Positions 18,206 through 26,089 of a stretch of DNA of 64,000 nucleotides are shown one piece after another. The stretch comes from WHSW01 sp963759295. Lineage in GTDB: Bacteria; Actinomycetota; Thermoleophilia; Solirubrobacterales; 70-9. The stretch covers positions 162,337-226,336 of the forward strand of contig CAVWYT010000016.1 in the NCBI GenBank assembly GCA_963759295.1. The letters are read 5' to 3'. A program made the translations under genes and the position numbers. Below the pieces are notes generated by a model. That model ran no database searches and was not told where the DNA came from. It worked only from the letters and a program-made list of their open reading frames with translations. Within the stretch, counting starts at the first letter, position 1. The number at the start of each line of letters is the position of its first letter.

Positions 18206-18778
18206 TCAGGCGGCGAGCGACGTCTCGAGCCGCAGCAGCAGCTCGCCGAGGATGCGCGCGGTGGCGCCCCAGATCAGGTGCTCGCCGACGACGTAGGTCG
18301 GGGTCCGGATAGGGATGCCGCGCCGGATCAGCCTCCGCATCGCGAACCCCTTCCGCAGCTCGGCGACCCGGAAGACGAGAACCGTCTCGACCTCGGACGG
18401 ATTCGGCTCGAAGCGCAGCTGCTCGCCGATCAGCCCGACGAACGGGAAGACCTTGTAGTCGGTGACGAAGGTCCCGATCGGCGGCAACGCCCCGACCAGC
18501 TCGACGTCGCTGCCGGCGAGTCCGATCTCCTCCTCGGTCTCGCGCAGCGCCGTGCTCAGCAGGTCCTCGTCGCGCCGGTCGCGTCGGCCCCCGGGGAACG
18601 AGATCTCGCCGGCGTGCCGGGGAAGGTCGGCGCGCCGCTGGGTGAACACGAGGCCGGGATCGTCGGGGTGGCCGAACATAGGCACGAGTACCGCGGCCTC
18701 GATCCGTCCATGGGCCTCCATCGACTGCGCCTCCTCGGGCCGCAGCAGGGCGGCGCGGAGGGCATCGACCTCGGTCAT
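18206..18778 (-). CDS. Nudix CoA pyrophosphatase
   Basis: 190 residues. It contains the CoA-specific box FTQRRADLPRHAGEISFPGG directly before the Nudix motif GGRRDRRDEDLLSTALRETEEEIGL, the pair that marks NudL/YeaB-type enzymes splitting CoA or acyl-CoA into 4'-phosphopantetheine and 3',5'-ADP. Mg2+-binding REtxEE glutamates are intact. It is the last gene of a minus-strand set with the SDR gene 3 nt upstream. Confidence 0.88.
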   Translation of the reverse strand: MTEVDALRAALLRPEEAQSMEAHGRIEAAVLVPMFGHPDDPGLVFTQRRADLPRHAGEISFPGGRRDRRDEDLLSTALRETEEEIGLAGSDVELVGALPPIGTFVTDYKVFPFVGLIGEQLRFEPNPSEVETVLVFRVAELRKGFAMRRLIRRGIPIRTPTYVVGEHLIWGATARILGELLLRLETSLAA

Positions 18779-18781
18779 CGA

Positions 18782-19588
18782 TCAGATGATGACCTGCACG
18801 GTCCCGCCGTCGACCGACCACGCCGACCCGGCGACGTAGGAGGCCCGCTCCGAGCACAAGAAGACGATCGCCGCGGCGATCTCGGCCACCTGGGCGAGTC
18901 TGCCGATCGGCCGCATTCGCCCGACCGCGCGCAGCGCGTGTTCGCGCGTTTCGCCGCCGCCGGCGCGCGACTGGTCGAGCAGGCCACCCTCGTCCATCCA
19001 CAGCTCAGACTCAGTGGGCCCGGGACAGATCGCGTTGACCAGCACGCCGTGACTCGCGTAGCGGTCGGCGAACAGGCGCGAGAGCGAGAGCTCGCCCGCC
19101 TTCGCGACCGAGTACTCGGGCATCTGCGCCGATGGCCGCTTCCCGGAGCTCGACGAGACGTTGACGACCCGGCCCCATTGGCGCTCGACCATCCCGGGGA
19201 CCGCGGCGCGCATCGCCCTCAGGGGGGCCATGACGTTGAGCTCCCAGGCTGCGTACCAGTCGGCCTCGGGGACGTCGTCGAGGTCACGGCGCTGCGAGGC
19301 GCCCGCGTTGTTGACGAGGACATCGAGCTTGCCGAACCGCTCCGCGGCGGCGGAGACGAGGCGGTCCCCGGCGTCGACAGCGGTGACGTCCAGCGCCAGC
19401 ACGGCGACCTCGCCGCCTTTAGTGGCGGCCTCGCGGCACTCGCCTGCCGCCGCGGCGAGCGCCTCGGCCCGACGGGCGACGAGCAGCACCGAGGCGCCCT
19501 CGGCGCAGAGCTGCTTCGCGGTCTCGCGGCCGATCCCGCGGCTCGCGCCGGTCACCGCGCACCCCTTGCCCGAGAGCCCGAGGTCCAT
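18782..19588 (-). CDS. SDR-family oxidoreductase
   Basis: 268-residue classical short-chain dehydrogenase. NAD(P) site TGASRGIGRETA, structural NNAGAS, catalytic Ser in VNVSSSSG, and YSVAKAGE with the Tyr-x3-Lys pair; C-terminus ASYVAGSAWSVDGGT. The Rossmann start with ARR after beta-2 favours NADPH. The substrate is unknown. Short gaps to OsmC (7 nt) and Nudix (3 nt) suggest cotranscription. Confidence 0.9.
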   Translation of the reverse strand: MDLGLSGKGCAVTGASRGIGRETAKQLCAEGASVLLVARRAEALAAAAGECREAATKGGEVAVLALDVTAVDAGDRLVSAAAERFGKLDVLVNNAGASQRRDLDDVPEADWYAAWELNVMAPLRAMRAAVPGMVERQWGRVVNVSSSSGKRPSAQMPEYSVAKAGELSLSRLFADRYASHGVLVNAICPGPTESELWMDEGGLLDQSRAGGGETREHALRAVGRMRPIGRLAQVAEIAAAIVFLCSERASYVAGSAWSVDGGTVQVII

Positions 19589-19595
19589 GGGCGCC

Positions 19596-20021
19596 TCAGC
19601 CGCTCTCGATCCGGTCGGTGATCATGATCGGCGTCTCACCGGCCAGGGCGCGGTGCACGGGGCACCTCCCGGCGATCACGAGCAAGCGGCTGCGCTGCTC
19701 GTCGTCGAGGGGCCCGGGGATGCGGAGGGTGACGGCGAGCTCCGCGATCGAGCTGGCGGCGCCGTAGGTGAGGTCGACATAGACCTCGACCGTCCCCAGC
19801 TCCCATCCCTTGCGGTCGGCGTACATCTCGCAGGTGATCGCGGTGCAGGCCGCCAGCGCCGCGGCCACCGCGCGGATCGGCGCCGGCCCGACGTCGTCCC
19901 CGCCCCTGTCGGCGGGCTCGTCGAAGACCAGCGCGTGGCCGCCCTCGATCTCGACGTCGTGGGTGTAGCCCGAGCGCCGGCGGGCGACGATCCTCACGCT
20001 CGGCATCTCATCGGCGGTCAC
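19596..20021 (-). CDS. OsmC-family peroxiredoxin-like protein
   Basis: 141 residues with the OsmC fold: PIRAVAAALAACTAITCEMYADRKGWELGTVEV and GRCPVHRALAGETPI. The two family cysteines (AACT and GRCPV) that reduce organic hydroperoxides are both present. The GTG start overlaps the stop of the cobalamin adenosyltransferase gene by 4 nt, so the two are translated together. Likely cytoplasmic oxidative-stress protein. Confidence 0.88.
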   Translation of the reverse strand: MTADEMPSVRIVARRRSGYTHDVEIEGGHALVFDEPADRGGDDVGPAPIRAVAAALAACTAITCEMYADRKGWELGTVEVYVDLTYGAASSIAELAVTLRIPGPLDDEQRSRLLVIAGRCPVHRALAGETPIMITDRIESG

Positions 20022-20593
20022 TTCGGCTGCTCACGCTCGCGGCCGGCGAACAGGGCCGGATCGTCGACGTCGGCGAACCGGGCCATTGCGTAGGCGGCGT
20101 CGGAGGCGCGATTGAGGAAGCGCAGCACCTCGGTCGAGGCGAGGCCGTCGCCGGTCGCGAGCGCCACCGTGCGGCGCTCGGCGCGGCGCAGCACGGTACG
20201 GGCGACGTCGAGCTGGGCGGAGAGCTGCGTGCCGCCGGGAATCACGAACTTCGGCGGTAGGTCGACGCGCTCCATGTAGCGGTCGATCAGCGACTCGAGC
20301 TCGGCGGTCATCGCCGGCGTCACTCGGCTGACGCCATCGACCAGCCGCTCGCTCGCCTCGGGAGCCGTCGCGAGCTCGGCGCCGGCGATGAAGAGGTCGT
20401 CCTCGAGGCGCAGGATGTCGGCAGCCAGCTCGCCGTCGTCGCGGCCGCAGAGCGAACGCGCCACCCCGAGCGCCGAGCCGGCCTCGTCGAGCGCGCCGTA
20501 GGCCTCGGTGCGAGCGTCCGACTTCGCCACCCGGCCGCCGTACCAGAGCGAGGTCGTCCCGTCATCGCCCTTCTTGGTGTAGATCCGGGTCAC
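20018..20593 (-). CDS. PduO-type corrinoid adenosyltransferase
   Basis: 191 residues: KKGDDGTTSLWYGGRVAKSDARTEAYGALDEAGSALG at the N-terminus is the ATP-binding signature of ATP:cob(I)alamin adenosyltransferases. FVIPGGTQLSAQLDVARTVLRRAERR contains the conserved Arg/Glu pair, and FLNRASDAAYAMARF ends the fold. It makes adenosylcobalamin, the coenzyme of mutases and some dehydratases. Start GTG at 20593; OsmC follows by overlap. Confidence 0.93.
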   Translation of the reverse strand: MTRIYTKKGDDGTTSLWYGGRVAKSDARTEAYGALDEAGSALGVARSLCGRDDGELAADILRLEDDLFIAGAELATAPEASERLVDGVSRVTPAMTAELESLIDRYMERVDLPPKFVIPGGTQLSAQLDVARTVLRRAERRTVALATGDGLASTEVLRFLNRASDAAYAMARFADVDDPALFAGREREQPK

Positions 20594-20603
20594 CTGCCCG
20601 ACC

Positions 20604-21869
20604 CTAGCGCGGCGCCTGGCTGAGCGGGTTGAAGACCAGCCCGGTGAGCAGCTTGGGGAAGAAGAAGGTCGACTTCGGAGGCATCGTCTCCCCGGCGTCG
20701 GCGACCGCGCGCACCTGCTCGACTGGCGTCGGGCGCATCAGGAAGGCGGCGTCCGCGCCCTCGTCCAGCGAGGCGAGCGCCTGTTCGGCCGACGCCGTGT
20801 AGGCGATCCCGCGCTTGGCCTCGACGTCGGCCTCGCTCATCGCGAGTGCTCCGCGCAGGACCAGTGCCTCGAGGATCGCGGCGTCGAGCGCGCGGTAGGC
20901 GCGCGACGTGCCCGGTATCGCGCGCTCGAGCGCCGCGGGGTTCTCGAGCCGGAGGCGAAAGCCGCGCTTGAAATGCGCGTCGATGTACCCGAACACGCCG
21001 ATGCCCTCCTCCCCCGCGGGGTCGAGCCGCTCGACCGGCACCTCTTCGAGCTCGAAGTGCTCGCGCAGGGTCGCGGCGAGGCGCTGCCGTGAGGCCGAGT
21101 CGCCGAGGTTCGTGAGCAGCCGGTGATAGCCGAACACGGTCAGCCCGGGTCTTGGAGTGAGACCAGCGCCATCAGCGTGTAGCGGTGAGGGCCGTCACCG
21201 CCGATCGCGTCGGCGTATGTGCGCGCGGTCTCGTAGCGGTGGTGACCGTCGGCGATCAGCAGCTCGGAGCTCGGCGAGCTCGGCGGCGACGGCCCTGTGG
21301 GCCTCGGCGTCGCCGATCCGCCACACCCGGTGCAGCGTCGCCTCGTCGTCGCTGACCTCCACCCAAGGCTTCGAGCGCGTGAAGCCCTCGACGTGGCGCC
21401 AGGCGTCGCCGGGGTGCAGCGAGAAGATCGGCGAGAGGTTGTGGCGTGTGGCCTCGGTGAGCTTCAGCCGGTCTTGCTTCGGCCCCGGCTGGGTGCGCTC
21501 GTGCGGCCGCACCAGCCCGGCGCCGTACGGCGTGATCCGGACCCGGCAGAGCAGCCCGCGGCGGGTGCGGCGCGAGCCGTCCGGCGCCGTGTACTCCTGG
21601 GTCAGCGCCCACAAGGCCGGGTCGCGGTCGGCGCTCAGGATGCCCCGCAGCGTCCACTCCTCGAGCGTCTCGGCCGCGTGCTCGTAGCGATCGCGGCCGT
21701 CGGGTGCCTCGGGTAGGTCGAGCTCGACGACGTTGAACGGCGAGCGGGCGAGGAGCTCGCGGCGGCGCCCGGCGTCGATCACGTCGTAGGGCGGTGCGAC
21801 GACGTCGGCAAGCGACGGGATCGCGGCGAGGTTGTAGTGCAGGGCGTTGAGCGGGCGGACCTCGGCCAT
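20604..21869 (-). CDS. DUF1015-family protein (two frameshifts)
   Basis: About 420 residues after bridging frameshifts near 21263 and 21145. The N-terminus MAEVRPLNALHYN...DVVAPPYDVID and RPHERTQPGPKQDRLKLTEATRHNLSPIFSL are diagnostic of DUF1015. The middle reads ELLIADGHHRYETARTYAD across the first break, and the C-terminal part TFFFPKLLTGLVFNPLSQ is also typical. The HHRYETA motif suggests a kinase/hydrolase-like site, but no biochemical role is established to my knowledge. The gap to the adenosyltransferase gene is 10 nt. Confidence 0.85.
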
Positions 21870-21997
21870 CGGGGTCGCGCAGACTATCCGGCGAGGTCGT
21901 CGTGGACGCTCGCCGAGTCGGCGGGCCCGCCTGTGGCCGATCAGCGCGCCGGCTCCACCGCGCCGCGCTTCGGCGAGTGCGAGCCGCGCAGCGGCAG

Positions 21998-22071
21998 TCG
22001 GGGTGCCCGGATTCGAACCGGGGATCTCACGCCCCCAAAGCGTGCGCGATACCAGGCTTCGCTACACCCCG
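21998..22071 (-). tRNA. tRNA-Pro (anticodon TGG)
   Basis: On the minus strand a 74-nt cloverleaf folds: acceptor CGGGGTG paired with CACCCCG, D-arm GCGA...TCGC, anticodon stem CACGC/GCGTG with loop TTTGGGG (anticodon TGG at 34-36), and T-arm CCCGG-TTCGAAT-CCGGG. CCA is not encoded. No repeat of its 3' end was seen nearby. Confidence 0.93.
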
Positions 22072-22136
22072 TGTCGCCCGAGTCTAACTTGGGCGTCCTG
22101 TGGTAAAGAAGGCCGGTCAAGCGAACGGAGGACGAG

Positions 22137-22499
22137 ATGGACCTGAAGAGACTCGGACAGCGGGCCAAGGATCTGGTCGACAAGCGCGGCGGGACGGAAA
22201 GCCTGAAGGAGGACGCGGCCGAGCTGAAGGAGATCGCGGGGGGTCAGGGGAGCCTGGGCGACAAGGCGAAGGCGGCGGTCACCGCGATCAAGACACCGGG
22301 CGAGGGCGAGGCGGCCGGCGGCTCCGCCCCGCAGGCGGCACCTCCACCGGCTGACGCGAGCGAGCCGGAACGCGAGCGCGCGCAGGAGAAGGTCGAGCGC
22401 GAGGGGCGCGGCAAGCACGCCGGCGGCCATGGTCACGGCGGACGACGGGGGCGCCGACGTGAGGGCCGCGGTGCAGGAGGCGGCGACGCCTCGGTCTAA
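22137..22499 (+). CDS. Small charged protein, weakly like the MT0933/Rv0909 antitoxin family
   Basis: 120 residues, starting MDLKRLGQRAKDLVDKRGG with a Lys/Glu-rich helical N-terminus and a Gly/His/Arg-rich C-terminus (GKHAGGHGHGGRRGRRREG). The opening resembles the MT0933-type antitoxin family, but no toxin gene is adjacent and the rest does not help, so the family call is tentative. CGGAGG lies about 7 nt before the ATG. The His/Arg tail could bind metal or nucleic acid. Confidence 0.5.
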   Translation: MDLKRLGQRAKDLVDKRGGTESLKEDAAELKEIAGGQGSLGDKAKAAVTAIKTPGEGEAAGGSAPQAAPPPADASEPERERAQEKVEREGRGKHAGGHGHGGRRGRRREGRGAGGGDASV

Positions 22500-22511
22500 G
22501 CTCAGCGCTCG

Positions 22512-22586
22512 GCCCCTGTAGCTCAGCCTGGATAGAGCGGCGGACTTCTAATCCGCAGGTCGCAGGTTCGAATCCTGCCGGGGGCG
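22512..22586 (+). tRNA. tRNA-Arg (anticodon TCT), intact
   Basis: 75-nt cloverleaf: acceptor GCCCCTG with CGGGGGC, anticodon stem GCGGA/TCCGC around CTTCTAA (TCT), T-arm GCAGG-TTCGAAT-CCTGC. Its 3' 51 nt form the left copy of a 53-bp direct repeat whose second copy is at 24251, marking this gene as an integration target. Confidence 0.95.
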
Positions 22587-22588
22587 CT
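22536..22588 (+). repeat. Left att-like direct repeat (3' part of tRNA-Arg)
   Basis: 53 bp identical to 24251-24303, from the D-arm end (AGCGGCGGACTT...) through the tRNA 3' end plus CT. This is the expected attL geometry: the tRNA is kept whole and the element's far end carries the duplicate. Confidence 0.85.
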
Positions 22589-22633
22589 ACAAAAGCCCTG
22601 CAAATCGCCGCTTTCGATTTGTGTCGATCACGA

Positions 22634-22657
22634 ACTTGGCCCCAAACTTGGCCCCAA
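22634..22657. repeat. 12-bp perfect tandem repeat 48 nt after tRNA-Arg
   Basis: ACTTGGCCCCAA occurs twice in direct tandem. On the minus strand the same bases read LGAKFGAKF followed by a basic tail and a TAG next to the tRNA. Similar doublets follow the second att copy (24363-24384) and tRNA-His (26069-26089). They may be integrase arm-type sites or the residue of an integrase 3' end. Confidence 0.5.
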
Positions 22658-22741
22658 GGCGGGTGACTCACGGCGCGCGCCAGCCAGGAATCGCGATTTG
22701 ACGACTCAGCGGGCACTCGACAAGGAAGGGAGGCACCGAGG

Positions 22742-22930
22742 TTGGGCCGTGAGCACGAGATCAGGGTGAGGGTCGATGACGACGAGCTCGCCGTGCTCGA
22801 TGAGATGCGAAACGGCGTCTCACGCGCTGCGTTCGTGCGCTCACTGATTCGCCGACCGCCAGACATCAGCGGTGGCATCGCGACGAAGGAAGAGGCGCTC
22901 GCGATTTTGTCGAGCCAAATCGCAATTTCC
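22742..22930 (+). CDS. Ribbon-helix-helix DNA-binding protein (3' end unresolved)
   Basis: From a TTG at 22742 the product reads LGREHEIRVRVDDDELAVLDEMRNGVSRAAFVRSLIRRPP, a clear Arc/CopG ribbon-helix-helix domain (strand, then two helices), followed by GGIATKEEALAIL. The leader GGGAGGCACCGAGG directly before the TTG matches that of the second RHH gene at 26205. No stop occurs before the secreted-protein gene in the same frame, so either this gene's end was lost to an indel or the true end lies before 23204; the end given is where domain-like sequence stops. Likely a regulator or excision-type factor of the 22.5-24.3 kb island. Confidence 0.6.
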
Positions 22931-23203
22931 TCGCCGTCGCCGACGCCGAAGGGCTGTCCCGCGGGGCGCGGCCGCGAAGCCGAGCATCAGCATCGCGGGC
23001 GGCCGGGTCGCCCAGTCGCGCACCCGCAAAGCGACGCGGTCGCCGGTGACGAAATAAGTGAGGGCCGCCTGCGTCTCCCCTTGATTTTGTCGCCCGGAGT
23101 GAGATGGTTGGGACTCCCACGGCGGTCGCCGACTTGCCGACCAGCCCATAACGGACTCGCCGACGCGCTTGGCTTCCGCCCCCAGATGAAGGAGCGGTGG
23201 ATC
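22931..23203 (+). other. Unresolved stretch between the RHH and secreted-protein genes
   Basis: About 270 nt, open in the forward frame of both neighbours but with composition unlike a normal protein there. One reverse frame reads LTYFVTGDRVALRVRDWATRPPAMLMLGFAAAP, which looks more protein-like. I cannot decide whether this is the rest of a frameshifted gene or non-coding island DNA. AAGGAG at 23189-23194 is the ribosome site of the next gene. Confidence 0.35.
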
Positions 23204-23659
23204 ATGAAGAAGATCTTTTGCCTGCTGGCCGTTCTGGCGATCACGGCCATAGCGGCGGCCCCGGCCCAAGCGGCCAAACACAGCATCGACTCGAGCGTCA
23301 AGATCGCGGATCTGGAGACGACGGGCTCTCCGCCGGCCTCGGGAACCGTTGACTACGCCGGGACCATCAAGGGCGCGCTCGGCTCGGGCGCGGTCGTTGG
23401 CCAGAACATCTTCGGGCCGCTTCCGCAATTTCACGGCCCGGTCCGCGCCTTCTATGCGAAGGGCACGCTGAAGGGCAGCTTGGAGGGCACCGGCGTCCTT
23501 AACGCCGACGGCAGCGTCAGCTTCGATGGAACTGGTGAGATCACCAAGGGCACCGGCAAGTACAAGGGCGCCAGGGGCAAGTTCACCTTCGTCGGGTCCG
23601 AGCCCTCCGTCGGGGCGAACGTTCAGAGCTTCGAGATAACGGGGACGGTCAAGTACTAA
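23204..23659 (+). CDS. Secreted beta-barrel-like protein, function unknown
   Basis: 151 residues with a classical signal peptide (KKIFCLLAVLAITAIAAAPAQA, cleavage after AQA). The mature part is rich in Gly, Thr and alternating hydrophobics, ending GDGTGEITKGTGKYKGARGKFTF-like text and EITGTVKY, a pattern seen in small secreted barrels of the allene-oxide-cyclase/dirigent type. ATG at 23204 has AAGGAG 9 nt upstream. It is the only complete apparent cargo gene between the two tRNA-Arg repeats. Confidence 0.6.
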   Translation: MKKIFCLLAVLAITAIAAAPAQAAKHSIDSSVKIADLETTGSPPASGTVDYAGTIKGALGSGAVVGQNIFGPLPQFHGPVRAFYAKGTLKGSLEGTGVLNADGSVSFDGTGEITKGTGKYKGARGKFTFVGSEPSVGANVQSFEITGTVKY

Positions 23660-23848
23660 GCACATAGCGACCATATGAGCCTGGCCGGGCGCCGCTAGGC
23701 CCGCGGCTGGTGGCTGCTTCATGCAGAACCGCGGGCCACCGCTCATCCTACGCCGCCCGCTGCGCGTCGCAGTCCCCGATTGGGTGCGGCCCGCCGCAGC
23801 GGGGCAACGGAGTAGGTCCGGATCGGCGCCGAGACCTTGACATGGCCC

Positions 23849-24235
23849 CTACGGGCTGTCACGACCATCGCTCCGCGCGACTGAACGTTGGTCGGCAAGC
23901 CGCCCTGCCGTGGTGAGGTTCAACACGGCAGGGATGGCCGAGACCGCGAACGTCAATGCGCGACGCCGAAGCGGCAACTGCTGATAGGCAGCAGCGGTAG
24001 CTGCGGCGTCGAAAGCGTCAGCGAGACCAGCTGCGATCTGCCAGGGGCGCCCCGGACAGTTCGCTGCGCATCGCCAGCAGGGTCCCGGCGCCCAACAGCG
24101 CGTCACGGGCGCCGAAGGCACGGATGAAGAGCTGCGCTCCGGCGCCGTGGGCGTCCTCGCCGAAATTGGCCCCAAGCAGCGCGTCCAACAAGTCGTCGGA
24201 AGGCGTCAGCCGACCGTGATTGTCGCCCGTTGCCG
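23849..24235 (-). pseudogene. Frameshifted small membrane-protein remnant (DUF4267-like)
   Basis: The minus strand reads RLTPSDDLLDALLGANFGEDAHG...LFIRAFGARDALLGAGTLLAMR and, after a shift near 24030, AGLADAFDAAATAAAYQQLPLRRRALTFAVSAIPAVLNL. The sequence RxFGxRDxxLGxGTLxA...ADAxDAxAT...LPxRRRA is the pattern of small four-helix membrane proteins common in actinobacteria. One frameshift and no clear start; either a decayed island gene or another sequencing indel. Confidence 0.5.
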
Positions 24236-24250
24236 TCGGTTGCTGCCAGT

Positions 24251-24303
24251 AGCGGCGGACTTCTAATCCGCAGGTCGCAGGTTCGAATCCTGCCGGGGGC
24301 GCT
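24251..24303 (+). repeat. Right att-like direct repeat (tRNA-Arg 3' duplicate)
   Basis: Exact 53-bp copy of 22536-22588. It lacks the acceptor 5' strand and D-arm, so it is not a second tRNA gene. With the left copy it brackets 1,662 nt of island DNA. A further doublet resembling that after the intact tRNA follows at 24363, hinting that a second element once used the same site. Confidence 0.85.
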
Positions 24304-24362
24304 CGCGAAAGGCCCTCACAACGGCGGGTTTTCGTTTTCGGTGACGGCGGGCGGCCGGCAGG

Positions 24363-24384
24363 GTGGCAACCAAAGTGGCAACCA
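24363..24384. repeat. Near-perfect tandem doublet after the right att copy
   Basis: GTGGCAACCA occurs twice at a 12-bp period. The reverse strand reads VVATLVATL and then a basic segment HRKRKPAVV, parallel to LGAKFGAKF...NRKRRFAGLL after the left copy. Confidence 0.45.
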
Positions 24385-24401
24385 CCCGCCAGCCGGGCGC
24401 C

Positions 24402-24806
24402 TTAGCAGGTGTAGACCACGACTCTGTTTGAGACCGTGTCTCCGGGGGTCGTGTAATCGAGGGCCGTCGTCGGGAATACGGTGGCCCCTCCGTCTGGCGA
24501 GTAGACGTAGCCGTCGTATCTCGTGACGTTCACGTACTGCTCACACTTGAACGCGTCACGGTTGAGATTCTTCACGGCCTTTGAAAGCCGGGTCAGGGTG
24601 CGATTTACGCAGCCAATCGTCCGACACTTGACTCGCTTCGCCTGAAGCAGGCGATCGTTGACCTTGGCGAGTGACTTGCTCATTGGACGCAGGTCCTCCG
24701 CTGTTGGCTTTGACGGCGCCCGCCGCTCTTGACTGCCGGCGACCGCGACGGTCGTTCCACCGAGTACGAGTGTGGCGACAATCGCGACGATGATTCGCTT
24801 CCGCAT
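24402..24806 (-). CDS. Secreted protein, function unknown
   Basis: 134 residues. Signal peptide RKRIIVAIVATLVLGGTTVAVAG; mature part has four cysteines (KCRTIGC, KCEQ, terminal YTC) that could form two disulfides, and a Tyr-rich NVTRYDGYVYSPDGG segment. No family recognised. AAGGAGGA lies about 8 nt before the ATG, so the start is well supported. It lies just beyond the right att copy and converges towards it. Confidence 0.6.
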   Translation of the reverse strand: MRKRIIVAIVATLVLGGTTVAVAGSQERRAPSKPTAEDLRPMSKSLAKVNDRLLQAKRVKCRTIGCVNRTLTRLSKAVKNLNRDAFKCEQYVNVTRYDGYVYSPDGGATVFPTTALDYTTPGDTVSNRVVVYTC

Positions 24807-24987
24807 CCGCTCCTCCTTGAATTGGACGTTATGACCACGCCATCCTCTACTCGCGCCACGGGCCGGTCAAGAAGGCGAACGAGCGCTTGCATGAGCGGGG
24901 CGACTTCGCTCGCGGCGCTCGCCCTCGTGGATCACCGAGAGCGCCAGGGAGGCCGACGCTGGGCTCGACGATGAAGGCGGTTTGTTC

Positions 24988-25422
24988 CTACGCGCGGCCG
25001 GGCCGGGCCTGCGTCTCGCGGAGGCGCGCCACCAGGGTCTCGAGCATCGACCAGGCGAGCTCTCCGTGCGCCTCGACGAGCGGTCGGAAAACCCAGGGAG
25101 TCATCCCGTGACAGCGAAGCTCAGTCACGGCTTCGACCGTCGCCGACCGCGGCCCGCCGTCGATCAGCGCCATCTCCCCAAACCAGTCGCCCGGACCGAG
25201 GCTGCCAATCTCCTCCCCGTCGACGGTGACCTTCGCCTCTCCGGACTCGATCAAGAAGAAGCCGATGCCGTCGCGCCCCTGAACCGCCGCGTGCTGACCC
25301 GCCTCGAACGTCCGCGCCTGCAGACTCTTCGCGAGGCGCTTGAGCTCCTTGTCGGACATCGCCGCGAACAGTGGCACCCTGCGCATGGTGGTGATCACGT
25401 CGGTGCTCATCGCGTCGATCAT
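24988..25422 (-). CDS. Cyclic nucleotide-binding domain protein
   Basis: About 144 residues from the ATG at 25422 (a second ATG at 25410 is equally good). A single CNMP domain: VPLFAAMSDKELKRLAKSLQARTFEAGQHAAVQG, then GFFLIESGEAKVTVDGEEIGSLGPGDWFGEMALIDGGPRSATVEAVTEL. The phosphate-binding cassette keeps GEMAL and the Arg in PRSATV that contacts the cyclic phosphate. There is no HTH domain, so it is not a Crp-type transcription factor; it may be a stand-alone sensor. Confidence 0.8.
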   Translation of the reverse strand: MIDAMSTDVITTMRRVPLFAAMSDKELKRLAKSLQARTFEAGQHAAVQGRDGIGFFLIESGEAKVTVDGEEIGSLGPGDWFGEMALIDGGPRSATVEAVTELRCHGMTPWVFRPLVEAHGELAWSMLETLVARLRETQARPGRA

Positions 25423-25581
25423 AACCCGGTCGCGCCGCGCTCGCCGGTCGAGTGACCGGTCGGCCACTCTCGCAGCCGGGCGCGGCCCGAGCGCCGAGTG
25501 TCGAAGCCGGCTGCCCGAAATGCTGAGAGCCCGGCCAGCTGGGGCCGGGCTCTCCGAGAGTCACTCGATAACCGGGGTGAC

Positions 25582-25770
25582 TCAGGTCTTGCGCTCGAGG
25601 TCGGCGACCTCCTCAGCCTTGCGATCAGCACGTTCTTGGGCGCGACCAAGCTCTTCCTTCTTCTCGCCCTTGCGCTCCTCGTCCCGGCCTTCGCGCCGCA
25701 TCGACGCGTCGCCCTTGAGATCGCCTGCTACTTGCTTTGCCTTACCAGTGACCTTGTCTGTGATGCCCAC
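25582..25770 (-). CDS. CsbD-family stress protein
   Basis: 62 residues from a GTG at 25770 with AGGAGG 5 nt upstream: GITDKVTGKAKQVAGDLKGDASMRREGRDEERKGEKKEEL. This is the CsbD pattern of small, highly charged, general-stress proteins of unknown mechanism. The frame continues upstream into the tRNA-His gene, which is not translated, so the GTG start is the sensible one. Confidence 0.85.
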   Translation of the reverse strand: MGITDKVTGKAKQVAGDLKGDASMRREGRDEERKGEKKEELGRAQERADRKAEEVADLERKT

Positions 25771-25931
25771 GGGTACCTCCTGATCGGGGGTGCCTTTCGT
25801 GAATGGGGTACCCGCGGCCCGGACGCGGTAACGGCGGCTCGAAAAAGTGGTTTCCGGCCGGGGACGGTGGGTATTCGCACCGCCCGCTCCCCGAGGGTCG
25901 CGCGTGCCAGGCGCTAGATTTGGCCAGGCGC

Positions 25932-26005
25932 GGTGAGCGTAGCTCAGCTGGTAGAGCTCCTGGTTGTGGTCCAGGCGGTCGTGGGTTCGAGTCCCATCGC
26001 TCACC
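25932..26005 (+). tRNA. tRNA-His (anticodon GTG)
   Basis: Cloverleaf with acceptor GTGAGCG/CGCTCAC plus the extra G at -1 (25932) opposite C73, the hallmark of tRNA-His. Anticodon loop TTGTGGT (GTG), T-arm GTGGG-TTCGAGT-CCCAT. Followed within 6 nt by a terminator-like hairpin. Confidence 0.94.
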
Positions 26006-26010
26006 CCTCA

Positions 26011-26038
26011 CGAACCCCCCGCTAACGCGGGGGTTTCG
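26011..26038 (+). terminator. Terminator-like hairpin after tRNA-His
   Basis: CGAACCCCCCGC-TAAC-GCGGGGGTTTCG forms a strong GC stem with a short loop, directly after the tRNA. The 3' side has only three T residues, so it is a plausible but not classical intrinsic terminator. Confidence 0.6.
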
Positions 26039-26068
26039 TGGTTCTCGGCTCGCGGCGAGCTCGCCGAG

Positions 26069-26089
26069 CGGGCACCAAACGGGCACCAA
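26069..26089. repeat. Tandem doublet after tRNA-His
   Basis: CGGGCACCAA occurs twice at an 11-bp period, 64 nt past the tRNA. The reverse strand reads IGARLVPARRARREPRTTKPPR before a TAG, again a GA-x-type pair and then a basic tail pointing at a tRNA. Confidence 0.45.

Noticed and set aside
21837..22146. Plus-strand frames over tRNA-Pro
   Set aside because: They contain the translated tRNA (PGFEPGISRPQS) and no domain.
22288..22878. Minus-strand frame containing PPAGFEPATCGLEVRR
   Set aside because: That phrase is the translation of the tRNA-Arg gene, a known false-positive pattern.
22742..23659. One 305-residue protein joining an RHH domain to a signal peptide and barrel
   Set aside because: A signal peptide with its own ribosome site and ATG in the middle shows two genes that happen to share a frame.
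24251..24303. Second tRNA-Arg gene
   Set aside because: Only the 3' part is present; there is no acceptor 5' strand or D-arm.
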